64,000 nucleotides of DNA from Beijerinckia sp. 28-YEA-48 (GCF_900104955.1 NZ_FNSI01000001.1:3754001-3818000), one strand, 5' to 3'. Shown: positions 27,299-36,760, counted from the first letter of the stretch. The notes: generated by a model from the letters alone, not told the origin. A program made the numbers and translations.

Positions 27299-27306
<8 letters not shown>
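26542..27306 (+). CDS. ABC transporter ATP-binding protein, LivG-like
   Basis: A 254-residue ATPase of the branched-chain/aromatic uptake family. The Walker A GPNGAGKTTIFN (about 42-53), a LivG-type SFQISAVFASLTALENV stretch, the signature-equivalent LPYGRRRALEIA and Walker B LLMLDEPTAGMG are visible, plus the C-terminal LivG tail ending VIEAYVGSEHD. The signature loop reads PYGRRR instead of the usual SGGQ, which is normal for LivG. It energises the importer with the neighbouring LivF-like subunit, whose gene overlaps its stop by 8 bases. Confidence 0.92.
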
Positions 27307-28006
<700 letters not shown>

Positions 28007-28018
28007 GAGCAGACGCCC

Positions 28019-28888
28019 TTGTCGATGCAGGCACTCTTCGGACAACTACTGGTCGGGCTCATCAACGGCTCGTTCTATGCGATGCTCAGTCTCGGGTTGG
28101 CGATCATTTTCGGCCTCCTTGGCATCGTCAACATCGCCCAGGGCGCGTTCTACATGCTCGGCGGCTTCATCACCTGGATGCTCCTGAACTATGCCGGCAT
28201 CGGCTATTTCTGGTCGCTACTCCTGGTGCCGCTGATCGTCGGCCTGATTGGCGCGGCGATCGAGCGAACGCTGCTCAATCGGATCTATAATCTCGACCAT
28301 ATGTACGGTTTGCTGCTGACCTTCGGCATCATGATGTTCATCCAGGGCATGTTCGTGCATTTCTTCGCCACCGCCGGCAAGCCCTATGCGGTGCCGGCGG
28401 CGCTTACCGGCGGCTATAATCTCGGCTTCATGTTCCTGCCGAAATATCGCGGCTGGGTGGTGCTGGCCTCGCTCGTTCTGTGCCTGACGACCTGGTATGC
28501 GATCGAGAAGACCTCGCTCGGCCGCACCTTGCGGGCCGCGACCGAGAATCCGACGCTGACGCGCGCCTTCGGCATCAATGTGCCGGCGCTGATGACCATC
28601 GGCTTTGGCATCGGCGTGGCACTGGCGGGTGCTGCCGGCGTGCTTGCGGCGCCGATCTATCCGGTGAGCCCGCTGATGGGCGCCGAACTGATCATCACCG
28701 TTTTTGCCGTGGTCGTCGTTGGCGGTCTGGGTTCGATCATGGGGTCGATCGTCACCAGCCTGATGCTGGGTCTGCTCGAAGGGCTGACCAAAGTGTTTTA
28801 TCCGCAAGGCTCCAATATGGTCATTTTCGTCATCATGCTGATCGTGCTGCTGGTGCGGCCGGCTGGCCTCTTCGGCCGGGAGCGCTGA
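28019..28888 (+). CDS. ABC transporter permease, LivH-like
   Basis: A 289-residue inner-membrane permease with 7-8 hydrophobic segments. It starts LFGQLLVGLINGSFYAMLSLGLAIIFGLLGIVNIAQGAFYMLG, the hallmark of LivH, and contains the coupling-loop region RTLRAATENPTLTRAFGIN (about 173-191). An AGGAG 9 bases before TTG 28019 supports that start; ATG 28025 is the alternative. It pairs with the LivM-like permease two bases downstream. Confidence 0.92.
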   Translation: MSMQALFGQLLVGLINGSFYAMLSLGLAIIFGLLGIVNIAQGAFYMLGGFITWMLLNYAGIGYFWSLLLVPLIVGLIGAAIERTLLNRIYNLDHMYGLLLTFGIMMFIQGMFVHFFATAGKPYAVPAALTGGYNLGFMFLPKYRGWVVLASLVLCLTTWYAIEKTSLGRTLRAATENPTLTRAFGINVPALMTIGFGIGVALAGAAGVLAAPIYPVSPLMGAELIITVFAVVVVGGLGSIMGSIVTSLMLGLLEGLTKVFYPQGSNMVIFVIMLIVLLVRPAGLFGRER

Positions 28889-28890
28889 GC

Positions 28891-29877
28891 ATGTCGCAAC
28901 TCACTGACACCGCTTCCGCCACAGCGCCCAGCCGCACCCTCATCTGGTATGGCCTCGGCATCCTCGCGCTGCTGGCCGCGCCGTTCCTGTTCTATCCGGT
29001 GTTTCTGGTGAAGCTGCTGTGCTTCGCCCTGTTCGCCTGCGCCTTCAATCTGCTGCTCGGCTCCTGCGGCCTGCTGTCCTTCGGCCATGCCGCCTTCTTC
29101 GGCACAGCCGGCTATGTCGCCGGACACGCGGCGAAGGAATGGGGCTTTCCGTTCGAACTGGCGATCCTATGCGGCACCGGCGCTGCCGGCGTGCTCGGCT
29201 TCTTCTTCGGCTATGTGTCGGTGCGCCGCTCCGGCCTGCAGTTCGCCATGGTCACTTTGGCCCTGGCGCAGCTGGTCTATTTCCTGGCGTGGCAATTGCC
29301 GTTCACCCATGCGGAAGATGGGCTCAGCGCCATTCCGCGCGGCAAGGTGCTGGGTCTGTTCGATCTCGATAATATCTTCGTGCTTTATTACACGACGGCC
29401 GTGATCTTCCTTATCGGCTTCATCGCCATGCATCGCATGACCCACTCGACCTTCGGGCAATTGCTGCGCGCCATCCGCGATAATGAACCGCGCGCCATTT
29501 CGCTGGGCTATGAGGTCAACCGCTACAAGCTGATGGCCTTCGTTCTCTCGGCGACCTTGGCTGGCCTGGCCGGTTCGACCAAGGCGATCGCGCTGAAGAT
29601 CGCGGCGCTCACCGACGTGCATTGGGCGACTTCGGGCAGCGTCATTCTGATGACCCTGCTCGGTGGCCTCGGCACCCTGCTCGGCCCCGTGGTCGGCGCC
29701 GGCGTGGTGCAGACGATCGAAGATTATCTCTCCGCTTTGCCAGCTGATTTCGCCGTCTTCGGCCTGTTCCGGCTGCCGCCGATCACCGCCATCGTCGGCG
29801 CTATTTTTATCATTTGCATTCTCTTGTTCCGGCGCGGCATCGTTGGAGAAATCCAGCATTGGCTTGGCCGGCGCTGA
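28891..29877 (+). CDS. ABC transporter permease, LivM-like
   Basis: A 328-residue permease. ATG 28891 is two bases after the LivH stop. About nine hydrophobic segments, the LivM motif LLLGSCGLLSFGHAAFFGTAGYVAGH (about 50-75) and the cytoplasmic coupling loop RAIRDNEPRAISLGYEVNRYKL are present. Longer in-frame readings upstream run through the LivH gene and have no ribosome site. It completes the importer; the CoA ligase gene follows 11 bases after the stop. Confidence 0.92.
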   Translation: MSQLTDTASATAPSRTLIWYGLGILALLAAPFLFYPVFLVKLLCFALFACAFNLLLGSCGLLSFGHAAFFGTAGYVAGHAAKEWGFPFELAILCGTGAAGVLGFFFGYVSVRRSGLQFAMVTLALAQLVYFLAWQLPFTHAEDGLSAIPRGKVLGLFDLDNIFVLYYTTAVIFLIGFIAMHRMTHSTFGQLLRAIRDNEPRAISLGYEVNRYKLMAFVLSATLAGLAGSTKAIALKIAALTDVHWATSGSVILMTLLGGLGTLLGPVVGAGVVQTIEDYLSALPADFAVFGLFRLPPITAIVGAIFIICILLFRRGIVGEIQHWLGRR

Positions 29878-29888
29878 GGAGATTGGCC

Positions 29889-31757
29889 ATGGAAACGACC
29901 TTGCAGAAGACCGCGCCAGTGCGTGACCCGCATCTGGGCGCCGTCGACAGCGTGATGGAAAAGCGCGCCGACGGCAGCATCATCGTCCGCAACATCCATC
30001 CGCTCGGCCCCTATCCGCGCAAGCTGACGGAACGGCTCGAACATTGGGCGCGTGTCGCCCCCGACCGCATCTATCTGGCCGAGCGCGATCCCGCCGCCGG
30101 CGATTGGCGCAGCGTCACCTATGGCGAGACGCTTGCCAAAGTGCGGGCGCTGGCGAGCGCGCTGCTGCAGCGCCCGGTTTCGCCGGAACGGCCCCTGCTC
30201 ATTCTCTCCGGCAACGAGATCGAACATGCGCTGTTCGGCCTGGCCGCGCTCTATGCCGGCATTCCCTATGCGCCGATCTCGCCGGCCTATTCGCTGGTGT
30301 CGCGCGACTATAAGAAGCTGCGCCATATCTACAATCTGCTGACGCCGGGCCTGGTCTACGCCAGCGATGGCCAGGCCTTCACCGACGCCATCGCCGCTGT
30401 CGTCGCCCCCGATATCGAAGTGATCGTGCGCACCGGCAAGATCGAGGGCCGTCCCTGCTCGCTGTTCGATGACGCGGTGGCAACGCCCGTGTCGCCGGCG
30501 GTGGACGCGGCCCATGCGGCCGTCGAGCCGCAGACCATCGCCAAGATCCTGTTCACCTCCGGCTCCACCGGCGTGCCGAAAGGCGTCATCAACACGCAGC
30601 TGATGCTGTGCTCGAATATCGAGATGGCGACCTGGCACTATGCCTTCATGCGCGACGAACCACCGATCGTTCTCGATTGGTCGCCGTGGAACCACACCGC
30701 CGGCGGCAACAACAATTTCAACGTCATCCTCCACAATGGCGGCACGCTCTATATCGACGATGGCCGGCCGACCCCAGGCGGCATCGCCGCCACCGTGCGC
30801 AATCTCAAGGAGATCGCGCCGACTTGGTATTTCAACGTGCCGAAGGGGTTTGACGCGCTGGTGCCCTTCTTCAAGGCCGACGAGCAGCTGCGCAAGAATT
30901 TCTACAGCCGCCTGCGCATGCTCTGGTACGCCGGCGCCGGCATGGCGCATCATCTGTGGGAAACGCTCGACGCGCTCGCGGTTGAGACCTGCGGCGAACG
31001 CATCGCCATTCTCTCCGGCCTCGGCTCGACCGAAACCGCGCCTTTCGCCATGGCGGCCGATCTGACCATGGCGGGCGCCGGCAAAGTCGGCCTGCCGGCG
31101 CGCGGCGTCGAAATGAAGCTCGCGCCTTCGGGCGGCAAATGGGAAGCCTGCTTTCGCGGCCCTTCGATGACGCCTGGCTATTGGCGCCAGCCCGAGCTCA
31201 CCGCCAAGGCTTATGACGAAGAAGGTTTCTACAAGATCGGCGACGCCCTGAAATTCGTTAGCGAAGGCGACGTGACGAAGGGCTTCCTCTTCGACGGCCG
31301 CATCGCCGAAGACTTCAAACTGTCGACCGGCACCTGGGTCAGCGCCGGCAATATGCGCGCCGCTGTCATCGACACATTCGCGCCCTATGTGCAGGACGCT
31401 GTGATCGCCGGTCTCGACCAGGATTATGTCGGCGTGCTCGTCTTCCCCGACATCGCCGCCCTCAGGACCCTGTGTGCGCCCGATTGCGCTGACGCGCCTG
31501 TTGCCGAGGTGGTGAAACACCCGGCGGTGCGCGCCAGGATACAGGACATTCTCGATGTTCTGCGCCAGCGCGGCACCGGCAGTTCCAATCGCGTCGAGCG
31601 GCTGATCCTGATGGACACGCCGCCGTCGCTGGACAAGGGCGAGATGACCGACAAGGGCTCGATCAACCAGCGCGCCGTGCTCGAGCTGCGCCGCGCGCTC
31701 GTTGACGATCTCTACAGCGCCACGCCTTCGGACACTGTGCTGATCGCCAAACGCTAA
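29889..31757 (+). CDS. Feruloyl-CoA synthase-like AMP-binding ligase
   Basis: A 622-residue adenylate-forming acyl-CoA ligase. ATG 29889 follows GGAGATTGG. The phosphate loop is LFTSGSTGVPKGVI (about 220-233), with the A5 motif region LGSTETAP and the end motif DKGEMTDKGSINQRA, which differs from the short-chain A10 lysine motif but is usual for the feruloyl-CoA synthase group. The N-terminal RNIHPLGPYPRKLTERLEHWA is typical of the same group. It would activate a hydroxycinnamate or related aromatic acid to its CoA thioester right after uptake by the importer encoded just upstream. No hydratase/lyase gene is present, so later steps must be elsewhere. Confidence 0.85.
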   Translation: METTLQKTAPVRDPHLGAVDSVMEKRADGSIIVRNIHPLGPYPRKLTERLEHWARVAPDRIYLAERDPAAGDWRSVTYGETLAKVRALASALLQRPVSPERPLLILSGNEIEHALFGLAALYAGIPYAPISPAYSLVSRDYKKLRHIYNLLTPGLVYASDGQAFTDAIAAVVAPDIEVIVRTGKIEGRPCSLFDDAVATPVSPAVDAAHAAVEPQTIAKILFTSGSTGVPKGVINTQLMLCSNIEMATWHYAFMRDEPPIVLDWSPWNHTAGGNNNFNVILHNGGTLYIDDGRPTPGGIAATVRNLKEIAPTWYFNVPKGFDALVPFFKADEQLRKNFYSRLRMLWYAGAGMAHHLWETLDALAVETCGERIAILSGLGSTETAPFAMAADLTMAGAGKVGLPARGVEMKLAPSGGKWEACFRGPSMTPGYWRQPELTAKAYDEEGFYKIGDALKFVSEGDVTKGFLFDGRIAEDFKLSTGTWVSAGNMRAAVIDTFAPYVQDAVIAGLDQDYVGVLVFPDIAALRTLCAPDCADAPVAEVVKHPAVRARIQDILDVLRQRGTGSSNRVERLILMDTPPSLDKGEMTDKGSINQRAVLELRRALVDDLYSATPSDTVLIAKR

Positions 31758-32110
31758 GGATAGTCCTGATAGGGACAATCAACCTGCGGCCGCCAGACCA
31801 GTCCCTGGCCCGGCACATAGACCTGCACGCGGCTGCCATAGCAGCCGCTATAGCCAAATGGCGCGCCATTGACGGGCGCGCCTTGCGGCACGGGCACATA
31901 ACCTCCGGGCGCTGCCTGATAAGGCGGAGCCGCCCATCGTTGGCGCGGTGCATGATGACGGCCCGCTGACAGCTTATGTGGCGCGGCGTGACGCTGCACC
32001 CGCTGATGTTTCTGAACTTGCGCTTCGGCCGGGACCGTGCCGACCGGCACAGTGAGCGTGGCCAGCACAAAGGCACTCAGGACGCTCAGAACTATTCGAT
32101 CCGCACGCAT
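31754..32110 (-). CDS. Small secreted hypothetical protein
   Basis: A 118-residue protein with a clear signal peptide (MRADRIVLSVLSAFVLATLTVPVGTVPAEAQ, cleavage near residue 31). The mature part starts with a His/Arg/Gln-rich stretch (QKHQRVQRHAAPH), then PPYQAAPGGYVPVPQGAPVNG, then a short domain with two cysteines (SGCYGSRV...VDCPYQDYP) that may form a disulfide. GGAGG lies 7-11 bases before ATG 32110. Not recognised; probably a periplasmic or envelope protein. Its stop overlaps the convergent ligase stop. Confidence 0.6.
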   Translation of the reverse strand: MRADRIVLSVLSAFVLATLTVPVGTVPAEAQVQKHQRVQRHAAPHKLSAGRHHAPRQRWAAPPYQAAPGGYVPVPQGAPVNGAPFGYSGCYGSRVQVYVPGQGLVWRPQVDCPYQDYP

Positions 32111-32120
32111 CGGCGCCTCC

Positions 32121-32142
32121 CATACGCACTCAAGTGCGTATG
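32121..32142. promoter_or_regulatory. Perfect palindrome between divergent genes
   Basis: CATACGCACT-CA-AGTGCGTATG: 10 bp perfect arms with a 2-base centre. It lies directly before the GGAGG of the small secreted protein gene and 63 bases before the amidohydrolase ATG. An operator for a dimeric repressor is the simplest reading; a hairpin next to the ribosome site is the alternative. Confidence 0.5.
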
Positions 32143-32205
32143 CTGGAACATTAGCATAAATCTCTTTAGTGTTCGCCTCGTTCCAACAGTGATTTGGGGG
32201 ACACG

Positions 32206-33669
32206 ATGTTTGAATGTTCCAGCGTGAGTTCGACAGAGAACGATCCGTTCGGCCGCTGTATCTGCCACAGCCCGGCCTTCGCGCGACTGAATGCCCAGCT
32301 CGACGCAAAGTTCTCCCGCCGTGCCTTCCTCGGCGGGGCCGCCGCGATTGGCGCTGCCGCTTTCTGGCCGAAAGCTGCCTCCGCGGCCATCCCCGATGCC
32401 CCGGCCACGCCGATCGCGATCACCAACGTTCGGATCTTCGACGGCAAGTCTAACAAGCTCATCTCCGGTTCGCGCATTCTCATCGAAGGCAACAAGGTCA
32501 AAGCGATCGAACCCGGTAACGCGCCATTAGCTCAGGGCGTTCAGTCCATCGATGGCGGCGGCCGCACATTGATGCCGGGGCTGATCGATGCCCATTGGCA
32601 TTCGATGATGGCCCCTGTTCCGATGATGGATTTATTGACCGCCGATGTCGGTTACATCACCTTGGTCGCATCGGAAGAAGCGCGTAAAACCTTGTTGCGT
32701 GGCTTCACCAGCATCCGTGATTTGGCAGGCCCATCTTTCAGCCTCAAACGTGCCATCGATAGCGGCTTAACATTTGGCCCTCGTATATGGCCGTCTGGCG
32801 CGATGATTTCGCAGACAAGCGGCCACGGCGATTTCCGCTTTCCTTACGAAGTACCGGCGCAGCCTAACGGTCCACTCAGCCGGGGCGAAGCGGTCGGCGG
32901 CGGCATGATCGCCGATGGCGTCGATGCCGTCTTGAAGCGGGTGCGCGAACAATTGATGCTCGGGGCCAGCCAGATCAAGCTCGCCGCCGGCGGCGGTGTT
33001 GCCTCAAATTTCGATCCGATCGACGTCAGCCAATACACGGAAGCCGAGTTCCGCGCAGCGGTCGACGCGGCCGAGAACTGGGGCACTTATGTCACGGTGC
33101 ATGCCTATACGCCGCGCGCCATTCAGACTGCCATTCGCGGCGGCGTGCGCTGCATCGATCATGGCCAGCTCATGGACGAAGAGACGGCGAAGATCATGGC
33201 CGACAAGGGCATCTGGTTCTCTTCCCAGGCGTTCATCGAAAATGAATACGCCAATCCCTATCCGGAAGGCTCGGCCAATCGCGCCAAGCAGATGACCATG
33301 TTCGCGGGCACCGACACCGCTTATGGCCTCGCTAAGAAATATAAGCTCAAGACCGCCTGGGGTACCGATATTCTCTTCGAGCCGTCGATGACGAAGAATC
33401 AGGGCGCAATCCTGACGACGATGTCGCGCTGGTACTCCAACGACGAAGTCTTGCAGATGGCGACGAGCGGTAACGCCAATCTTCTGGCCATGTCGGGACC
33501 GCGTAACCCCTACCCCGGCAAGATCGGTGTCATCGAAGCCGGTGCTTATGCGGACATCCTGCTCGTCGATGGCGATCCGATCGCCGATATCAAGCTCCTC
33601 GCCGATCCCGAAAAGAACCTGAAGCTTATCATGAAAGATGGTCGGATCTACAAGAATACTCTGACCTAA
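32206..33669 (+). CDS. Tat-exported amidohydrolase, imidazolonepropionase-like
   Basis: A 487-residue metal-dependent hydrolase. ATG 32206 follows a GGGGGAC ribosome site. A twin-arginine signal lies at about 37-60 (SRRAFLGGAAAIGAAAFWPKAASA), unusually far from the N-terminus, after a 36-residue leader containing CSS and CICH. The amidohydrolase core has the metal motif LIDAHWHS, a VTVHAYTP histidine, IDHGQLMDE, and TAWGTDILFEP with the catalytic Asp. Relatives act as periplasmic dipeptidases or lactonases (Sgx9260/prolidase group). It appears monocistronic, divergent from the small secreted protein. Confidence 0.85.
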   Translation: MFECSSVSSTENDPFGRCICHSPAFARLNAQLDAKFSRRAFLGGAAAIGAAAFWPKAASAAIPDAPATPIAITNVRIFDGKSNKLISGSRILIEGNKVKAIEPGNAPLAQGVQSIDGGGRTLMPGLIDAHWHSMMAPVPMMDLLTADVGYITLVASEEARKTLLRGFTSIRDLAGPSFSLKRAIDSGLTFGPRIWPSGAMISQTSGHGDFRFPYEVPAQPNGPLSRGEAVGGGMIADGVDAVLKRVREQLMLGASQIKLAAGGGVASNFDPIDVSQYTEAEFRAAVDAAENWGTYVTVHAYTPRAIQTAIRGGVRCIDHGQLMDEETAKIMADKGIWFSSQAFIENEYANPYPEGSANRAKQMTMFAGTDTAYGLAKKYKLKTAWGTDILFEPSMTKNQGAILTTMSRWYSNDEVLQMATSGNANLLAMSGPRNPYPGKIGVIEAGAYADILLVDGDPIADIKLLADPEKNLKLIMKDGRIYKNTLT

Positions 33670-33727
33670 ACGCCGGCCTTATGAGGCCCCGCTTGCTATC
33701 CTGGCAGCGGGACCTTGAATCGCGCAC

Positions 33728-34333
33728 TCAGAAACTCGTGCGCTGGCGGATGGCGGCCGAGAGCGTGCCTTCGTCGAGATAGTCGAGCTCGCCGCCGACG
33801 GGCACGCCATGGGCGAGGCGGGTCAGCTTGACGTTGGTGTGGGAGAGGACGTCAGTGATGTAATGAGCGGTCGTCTGGCCATCGACCGTGGCATTGACCG
33901 CCAGGATCACCTCGGTGACGCCGCCACCGGCGACGCGTTCGACCAGCATGCCGATGTTGAGATCTTCAGGCCCGATGCCATCGAGCGGCGACAGGGTGCC
34001 GCCGAGCACATGATAGCGTGAACGCACCGCGCCCGAGCGCTCCAACGCCCACAGATCGGAGACGGTCTCGACGACGACGATGGTTGTGGGGTCGCGACGC
34101 GGATCGGCGCAGATGGTGCACGGATCGATCGTGTCGACATTGCCGCAGGACGAACAGGTGCGCACGCGCTGATGGGCGACCTGCATGGCGTCCGCCAGCG
34201 GCCCAAGCAATTCCTCGCGCTTGCGGATCAGATGCAGCGCGGCGCGACGGGCCGAGCGCGGACCCAGGCCCGGCAGACGCGCCAGAAGCTGAATCAGACG
34301 TTCGATCTCCGGCCCGGCGACCCGCTCGGCCAT
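33728..34333 (-). CDS. recR: Recombination protein RecR
   Basis: A 201-residue RecR, standard length. The helix-hairpin-helix [19 protein letters not shown] (17-35), the C4 zinc finger with C60, C63, C72 and C75, a Toprim domain with [15 protein letters not shown] and the C-terminal Walker-B-like segment [31 protein letters not shown] end ([12 protein letters not shown]) are all there. RecR forms a ring clamp with RecF or RecO to load RecA at gapped DNA. Last gene of the dnaX-ybaB-recR operon, 2 bases after ybaB. Confidence 0.96.
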   Translation of the reverse strand: MAERVAGPEIERLIQLLARLPGLGPRSARRAALHLIRKREELLGPLADAMQVAHQRVRTCSSCGNVDTIDPCTICADPRRDPTTIVVVETVSDLWALERSGAVRSRYHVLGGTLSPLDGIGPEDLNIGMLVERVAGGGVTEVILAVNATVDGQTTAHYITDVLSHTNVKLTRLAHGVPVGGELDYLDEGTLSAAIRQRTSF

Positions 34334-34335
34334 GA

Positions 34336-34659
34336 CTAGAACGGCAGTTTCATGCCGGGCGGCAGCGGCAGTCCGGCCGTCACCGATTTCATCTTCTCTT
34401 CCATGGTGCGCTCGGCTTTCTTGCGCGCATCCTCATGGGCGGCGAGGATCAGATCCTCGACGATTTCCTTCTCGTCGGCCTTGAGCAGGGACGCATCGAC
34501 GGAAATGCCCTTCATGGCGCCCTTGGCGGTGAGGGTGACTTTCACCAACCCGCCGCCCGACTGTCCTTCAACCTCGATGCGCTCGAGCTCGGCCTGCATG
34601 TCTTGCATGCGGCTCTGCATCTCTTGCGCCTGTTTCATCAGTCCCATGATGTCTTTCAT
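34336..34659 (-). CDS. YbaB/EbfC family nucleoid-associated protein
   Basis: A 107-residue member of the YbaB/EbfC DNA-binding family: a long N-terminal helix ([41 protein letters not shown]) and a beta sheet followed by the C-terminal helix [21 protein letters not shown]. It binds DNA as a tweezer-shaped dimer. It lies between dnaX (10-base gap) and recR (2-base gap), the conserved bacterial arrangement that ties it to replication and repair. Confidence 0.94.
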   Translation of the reverse strand: MKDIMGLMKQAQEMQSRMQDMQAELERIEVEGQSGGGLVKVTLTAKGAMKGISVDASLLKADEKEIVEDLILAAHEDARKKAERTMEEKMKSVTAGLPLPPGMKLPF

Positions 34660-34669
34660 GGCTTATCCT

Positions 34670-36568
34670 TTAAAGATCATCTTCGGTGTAGCTGTCGTCA
34701 GTATAGCCGATTTCATCGTCGCTCGGCCCGGCAAGCAGCATCGGCTCGGGCGGCGGCAAGGCGTCCTCGGCCGATTTCACCCCGACGATTTCGGCGCCGG
34801 GAAAACGTTCGAGCACGCTGCGCACCAGGGGATCGGCGCGCACGCCAACCAGAAGATCCTGTTTGCGCGCGTCGCGCTGCTCAAGAATAGTTGGCGCGCC
34901 TTCGGCCGAAACCACCACCGCCATCCAGCGCTGGCCGGTCCAATCCTGCAGTTTGCGCGACAGGGTGGCGGCAAGCTGCGCCGAAGCGCCCGGCGCCAAA
35001 GCGAATTCGATCGAGCCTTGCTCGAAACGCACCAGGCGCACGTCGCGCTCGAGCGCCATTTTGAGCTGGATGTCGCGGTTGATCTGGGCCAGCGCCACCA
35101 CGTCCTCGAAACGGGCGAGCTGCACGCGCGGTGCGGTGCTCGCCTGAACCTGAACGCGCGGCGCCGGCGACGATGTGGCCAACATCGGTCGTGCGCCGCC
35201 AGCGACGGCCACGGCGCCACCGCCGCCACCACCACCGTTACTGACCATGGCGCGAGATGGGGCCGGACCTTCATTGGGGCTGTCGGCCAGCCGGCGCAGC
35301 ACATCCTCGGGGCTCGGCAGATCGGTCGCGTAAGCTAGGCGAACCAGAACCATGTCGGCGGCGGCCAGGGGGCGCGGCGACGACTTGAGATCCATGATCC
35401 CCTTGGAAATGATCTGCCAGGCGCGGGTGAGCACGCCGATGCTGAGCGTGTCGGCGAACTCGCGGCCACGGGTGCGCTCGTCCTGGCCGATCGAGGCGTC
35501 GAGCCGCGACTCCGGCGCCAGCTTCAGCCGGGTGACGAAATGGATGAATTCGGCCAGGTCGGTCAGCACCAGCGCCGGATCGGCGCCCTGGTCGTAGAGT
35601 TCCTTCAGGCCGTCGAGAGCGACGGCGATGTCGCCTTTCATCACCGCCTGGAACAGGTCGATGATGCGGCCGCGATCGCCGGTGCCGAGCATGGTGCGGA
35701 TGCTCTGGGCGCTGATCGGCTCGCCGGCGGCGGCGTGCGCAATGGCCTGGTCGAGCAGCGACAGGGAATCGCGCACCGAGCCTTCGGCGGCGCGGGCGAT
35801 GAGAGACAGCGCCCGTTCGTCGATATCGACCTTCTCGCTCGTGCAGAGCTTGCCGAGATGGCCGATCAGTACATCCGATTCGACGCGGCGCAGATCGAAG
35901 CGCTGACAACGCGAGCGCACTGTCACCGGCACTTTCTCGCTTTCCGTCGTCGCGAACAGAAACTTCACATGCTCCGGCGGCTCTTCGAGCGTCTTCAACA
36001 GCGCGTTGAAAGCCGACTTCGACAGCATGTGCACTTCGTCGATGATATAGACTTTGTAGCGCGCCATCACCGGGCGATAGCGGGCGCCCTCGATGATTTC
36101 GCGCACGTCGTCGACGCCAGTGTGCGAGGCGGCGTCCATCTCGATGACGTCGACATGGCGCGATTCGATGATCGCCTGGCAGTGGGCGCCGAGCTCCGGC
36201 ATGTCGATTGACGGGCGGTCGATGGCCGGATGACCGTCCTTGGCGGGCAGTTCGTAGTTGAAGGCCCGCGCCAGGATACGCGCCGTCGTCGTCTTGCCGA
36301 CACCGCGCACGCCGGTCAGCAGATAGGCCTGATGAATGCGGTTGAGTTTGAAGGCATTGGTCAGGGTGCGAACCATCGCCTCCTGGCCGATCAGATCGTC
36401 GAAGCTCGACGGCCGGTATTTGCGAGCCAGCACCCGATAGGCCCCCGTGGGGCCTGCGGCCGGCGCTGCACCAAGATCAAGGCCAAGCCCTGGGCCAAGA
36501 TCAAGCCCGAGGCCCGGTTCGTCCGCCGTGGACGCTCCCGATGTCTGTTCGTCGCGCCCGTCGCTCAT
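34670..36568 (-). CDS. dnaX: DNA polymerase III subunits gamma/tau
   Basis: A 632-residue clamp-loader ATPase. An unusual 43-residue N-terminal tail carries a duplicated GLGLDLG motif. The AAA+ core has Walker A GVRGVGKTTTAR (86-97), Walker B IIDEVHMLS (175-183) and sensor-1 LFATTE; the SRC motif of the arginine finger is in VRSRCQRFD. The four-cysteine zinc module found in most DnaX proteins after the Walker A helix is degenerate: only C130 remains in 105-130. The C-terminal tau domain (about 480-632) ends in an acidic DDSYTEDDL. A Gly-rich run (GGGGGGG) sits in the linker. Probable promoter at 36664-36693. Confidence 0.95.
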   Translation of the reverse strand: MSDGRDEQTSGASTADEPGLGLDLGPGLGLDLGAAPAAGPTGAYRVLARKYRPSSFDDLIGQEAMVRTLTNAFKLNRIHQAYLLTGVRGVGKTTTARILARAFNYELPAKDGHPAIDRPSIDMPELGAHCQAIIESRHVDVIEMDAASHTGVDDVREIIEGARYRPVMARYKVYIIDEVHMLSKSAFNALLKTLEEPPEHVKFLFATTESEKVPVTVRSRCQRFDLRRVESDVLIGHLGKLCTSEKVDIDERALSLIARAAEGSVRDSLSLLDQAIAHAAAGEPISAQSIRTMLGTGDRGRIIDLFQAVMKGDIAVALDGLKELYDQGADPALVLTDLAEFIHFVTRLKLAPESRLDASIGQDERTRGREFADTLSIGVLTRAWQIISKGIMDLKSSPRPLAAADMVLVRLAYATDLPSPEDVLRRLADSPNEGPAPSRAMVSNGGGGGGGAVAVAGGARPMLATSSPAPRVQVQASTAPRVQLARFEDVVALAQINRDIQLKMALERDVRLVRFEQGSIEFALAPGASAQLAATLSRKLQDWTGQRWMAVVVSAEGAPTILEQRDARKQDLLVGVRADPLVRSVLERFPGAEIVGVKSAEDALPPPEPMLLAGPSDDEIGYTDDSYTEDDL

Positions 36569-36663
36569 GAGCCTCGCTACCCGATCCCGCCGCCAGGCGG
36601 GCGGAACAGGCCTGTTTCGGAGCCCTGCTCCGCCGAAACGGCCGGATTATCCGGAATGTAATG

Positions 36664-36693
36664 TCATAGCGCTTTGCGGTTTGACATCATCAA
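36664..36693 (-). promoter_or_regulatory. dnaX: Probable dnaX promoter within a dispersed element
   Basis: On the minus strand TTGATG (36693-36688) and CTATGA (36669-36664) are separated by 18 bases, close to the alphaproteobacterial housekeeping pattern. It lies 95 bases upstream of the dnaX ATG. The same pair with the same spacing occurs at 57921-57950, in a homologous stretch. Confidence 0.5.
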
Positions 36694-36726
36694 ACGCCAC
36701 AAAGACGCGTCAAAACAATAACTAAA

Positions 36727-36760
36727 AGCAAAAATGCGCTTCTTCGAAACGCATTTTGCT
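36727..36760 (-). terminator. Hairpin terminator of the SRP RNA gene
   Basis: Arms AGCAAAATGCGTTTC (minus strand, 36760-36746) and GAAGCGCATTTTTGCT (36742-36727) with a 3-base loop, followed by TTTAGTTATTG. It begins 6 bases after the 3' end of the SRP RNA, so it should end that transcript. Confidence 0.75.

Larger units (their letters stand above)
36664..36760 (-). repeat. Hairpin-plus-promoter dispersed element, copy 1
   Basis: Read on the minus strand: a GCGTTTC-type hairpin, a T-rich spacer, GACGCGTCTTTGTGGCG, then the TTGATG-N18-CTATGA segment with GTCAAACCGCAAAGCGC. The 57851-57950 stretch has the same modules in the same order and spacing with few differences. A partial copy (hairpin plus GCGTCAAAA) is at 6392-6445. 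Confidence 0.8.

Noticed and set aside
29724-31778. 684-codon open frame on the minus strand
   Set aside because: Opposite the CoA ligase, which has full adenylation motifs and a ribosome site; this frame has neither.
33681-33714. Terminator between the amidohydrolase and recR
   Set aside because: Only six clean base pairs with a 12-base loop and no T run; too weak to call.
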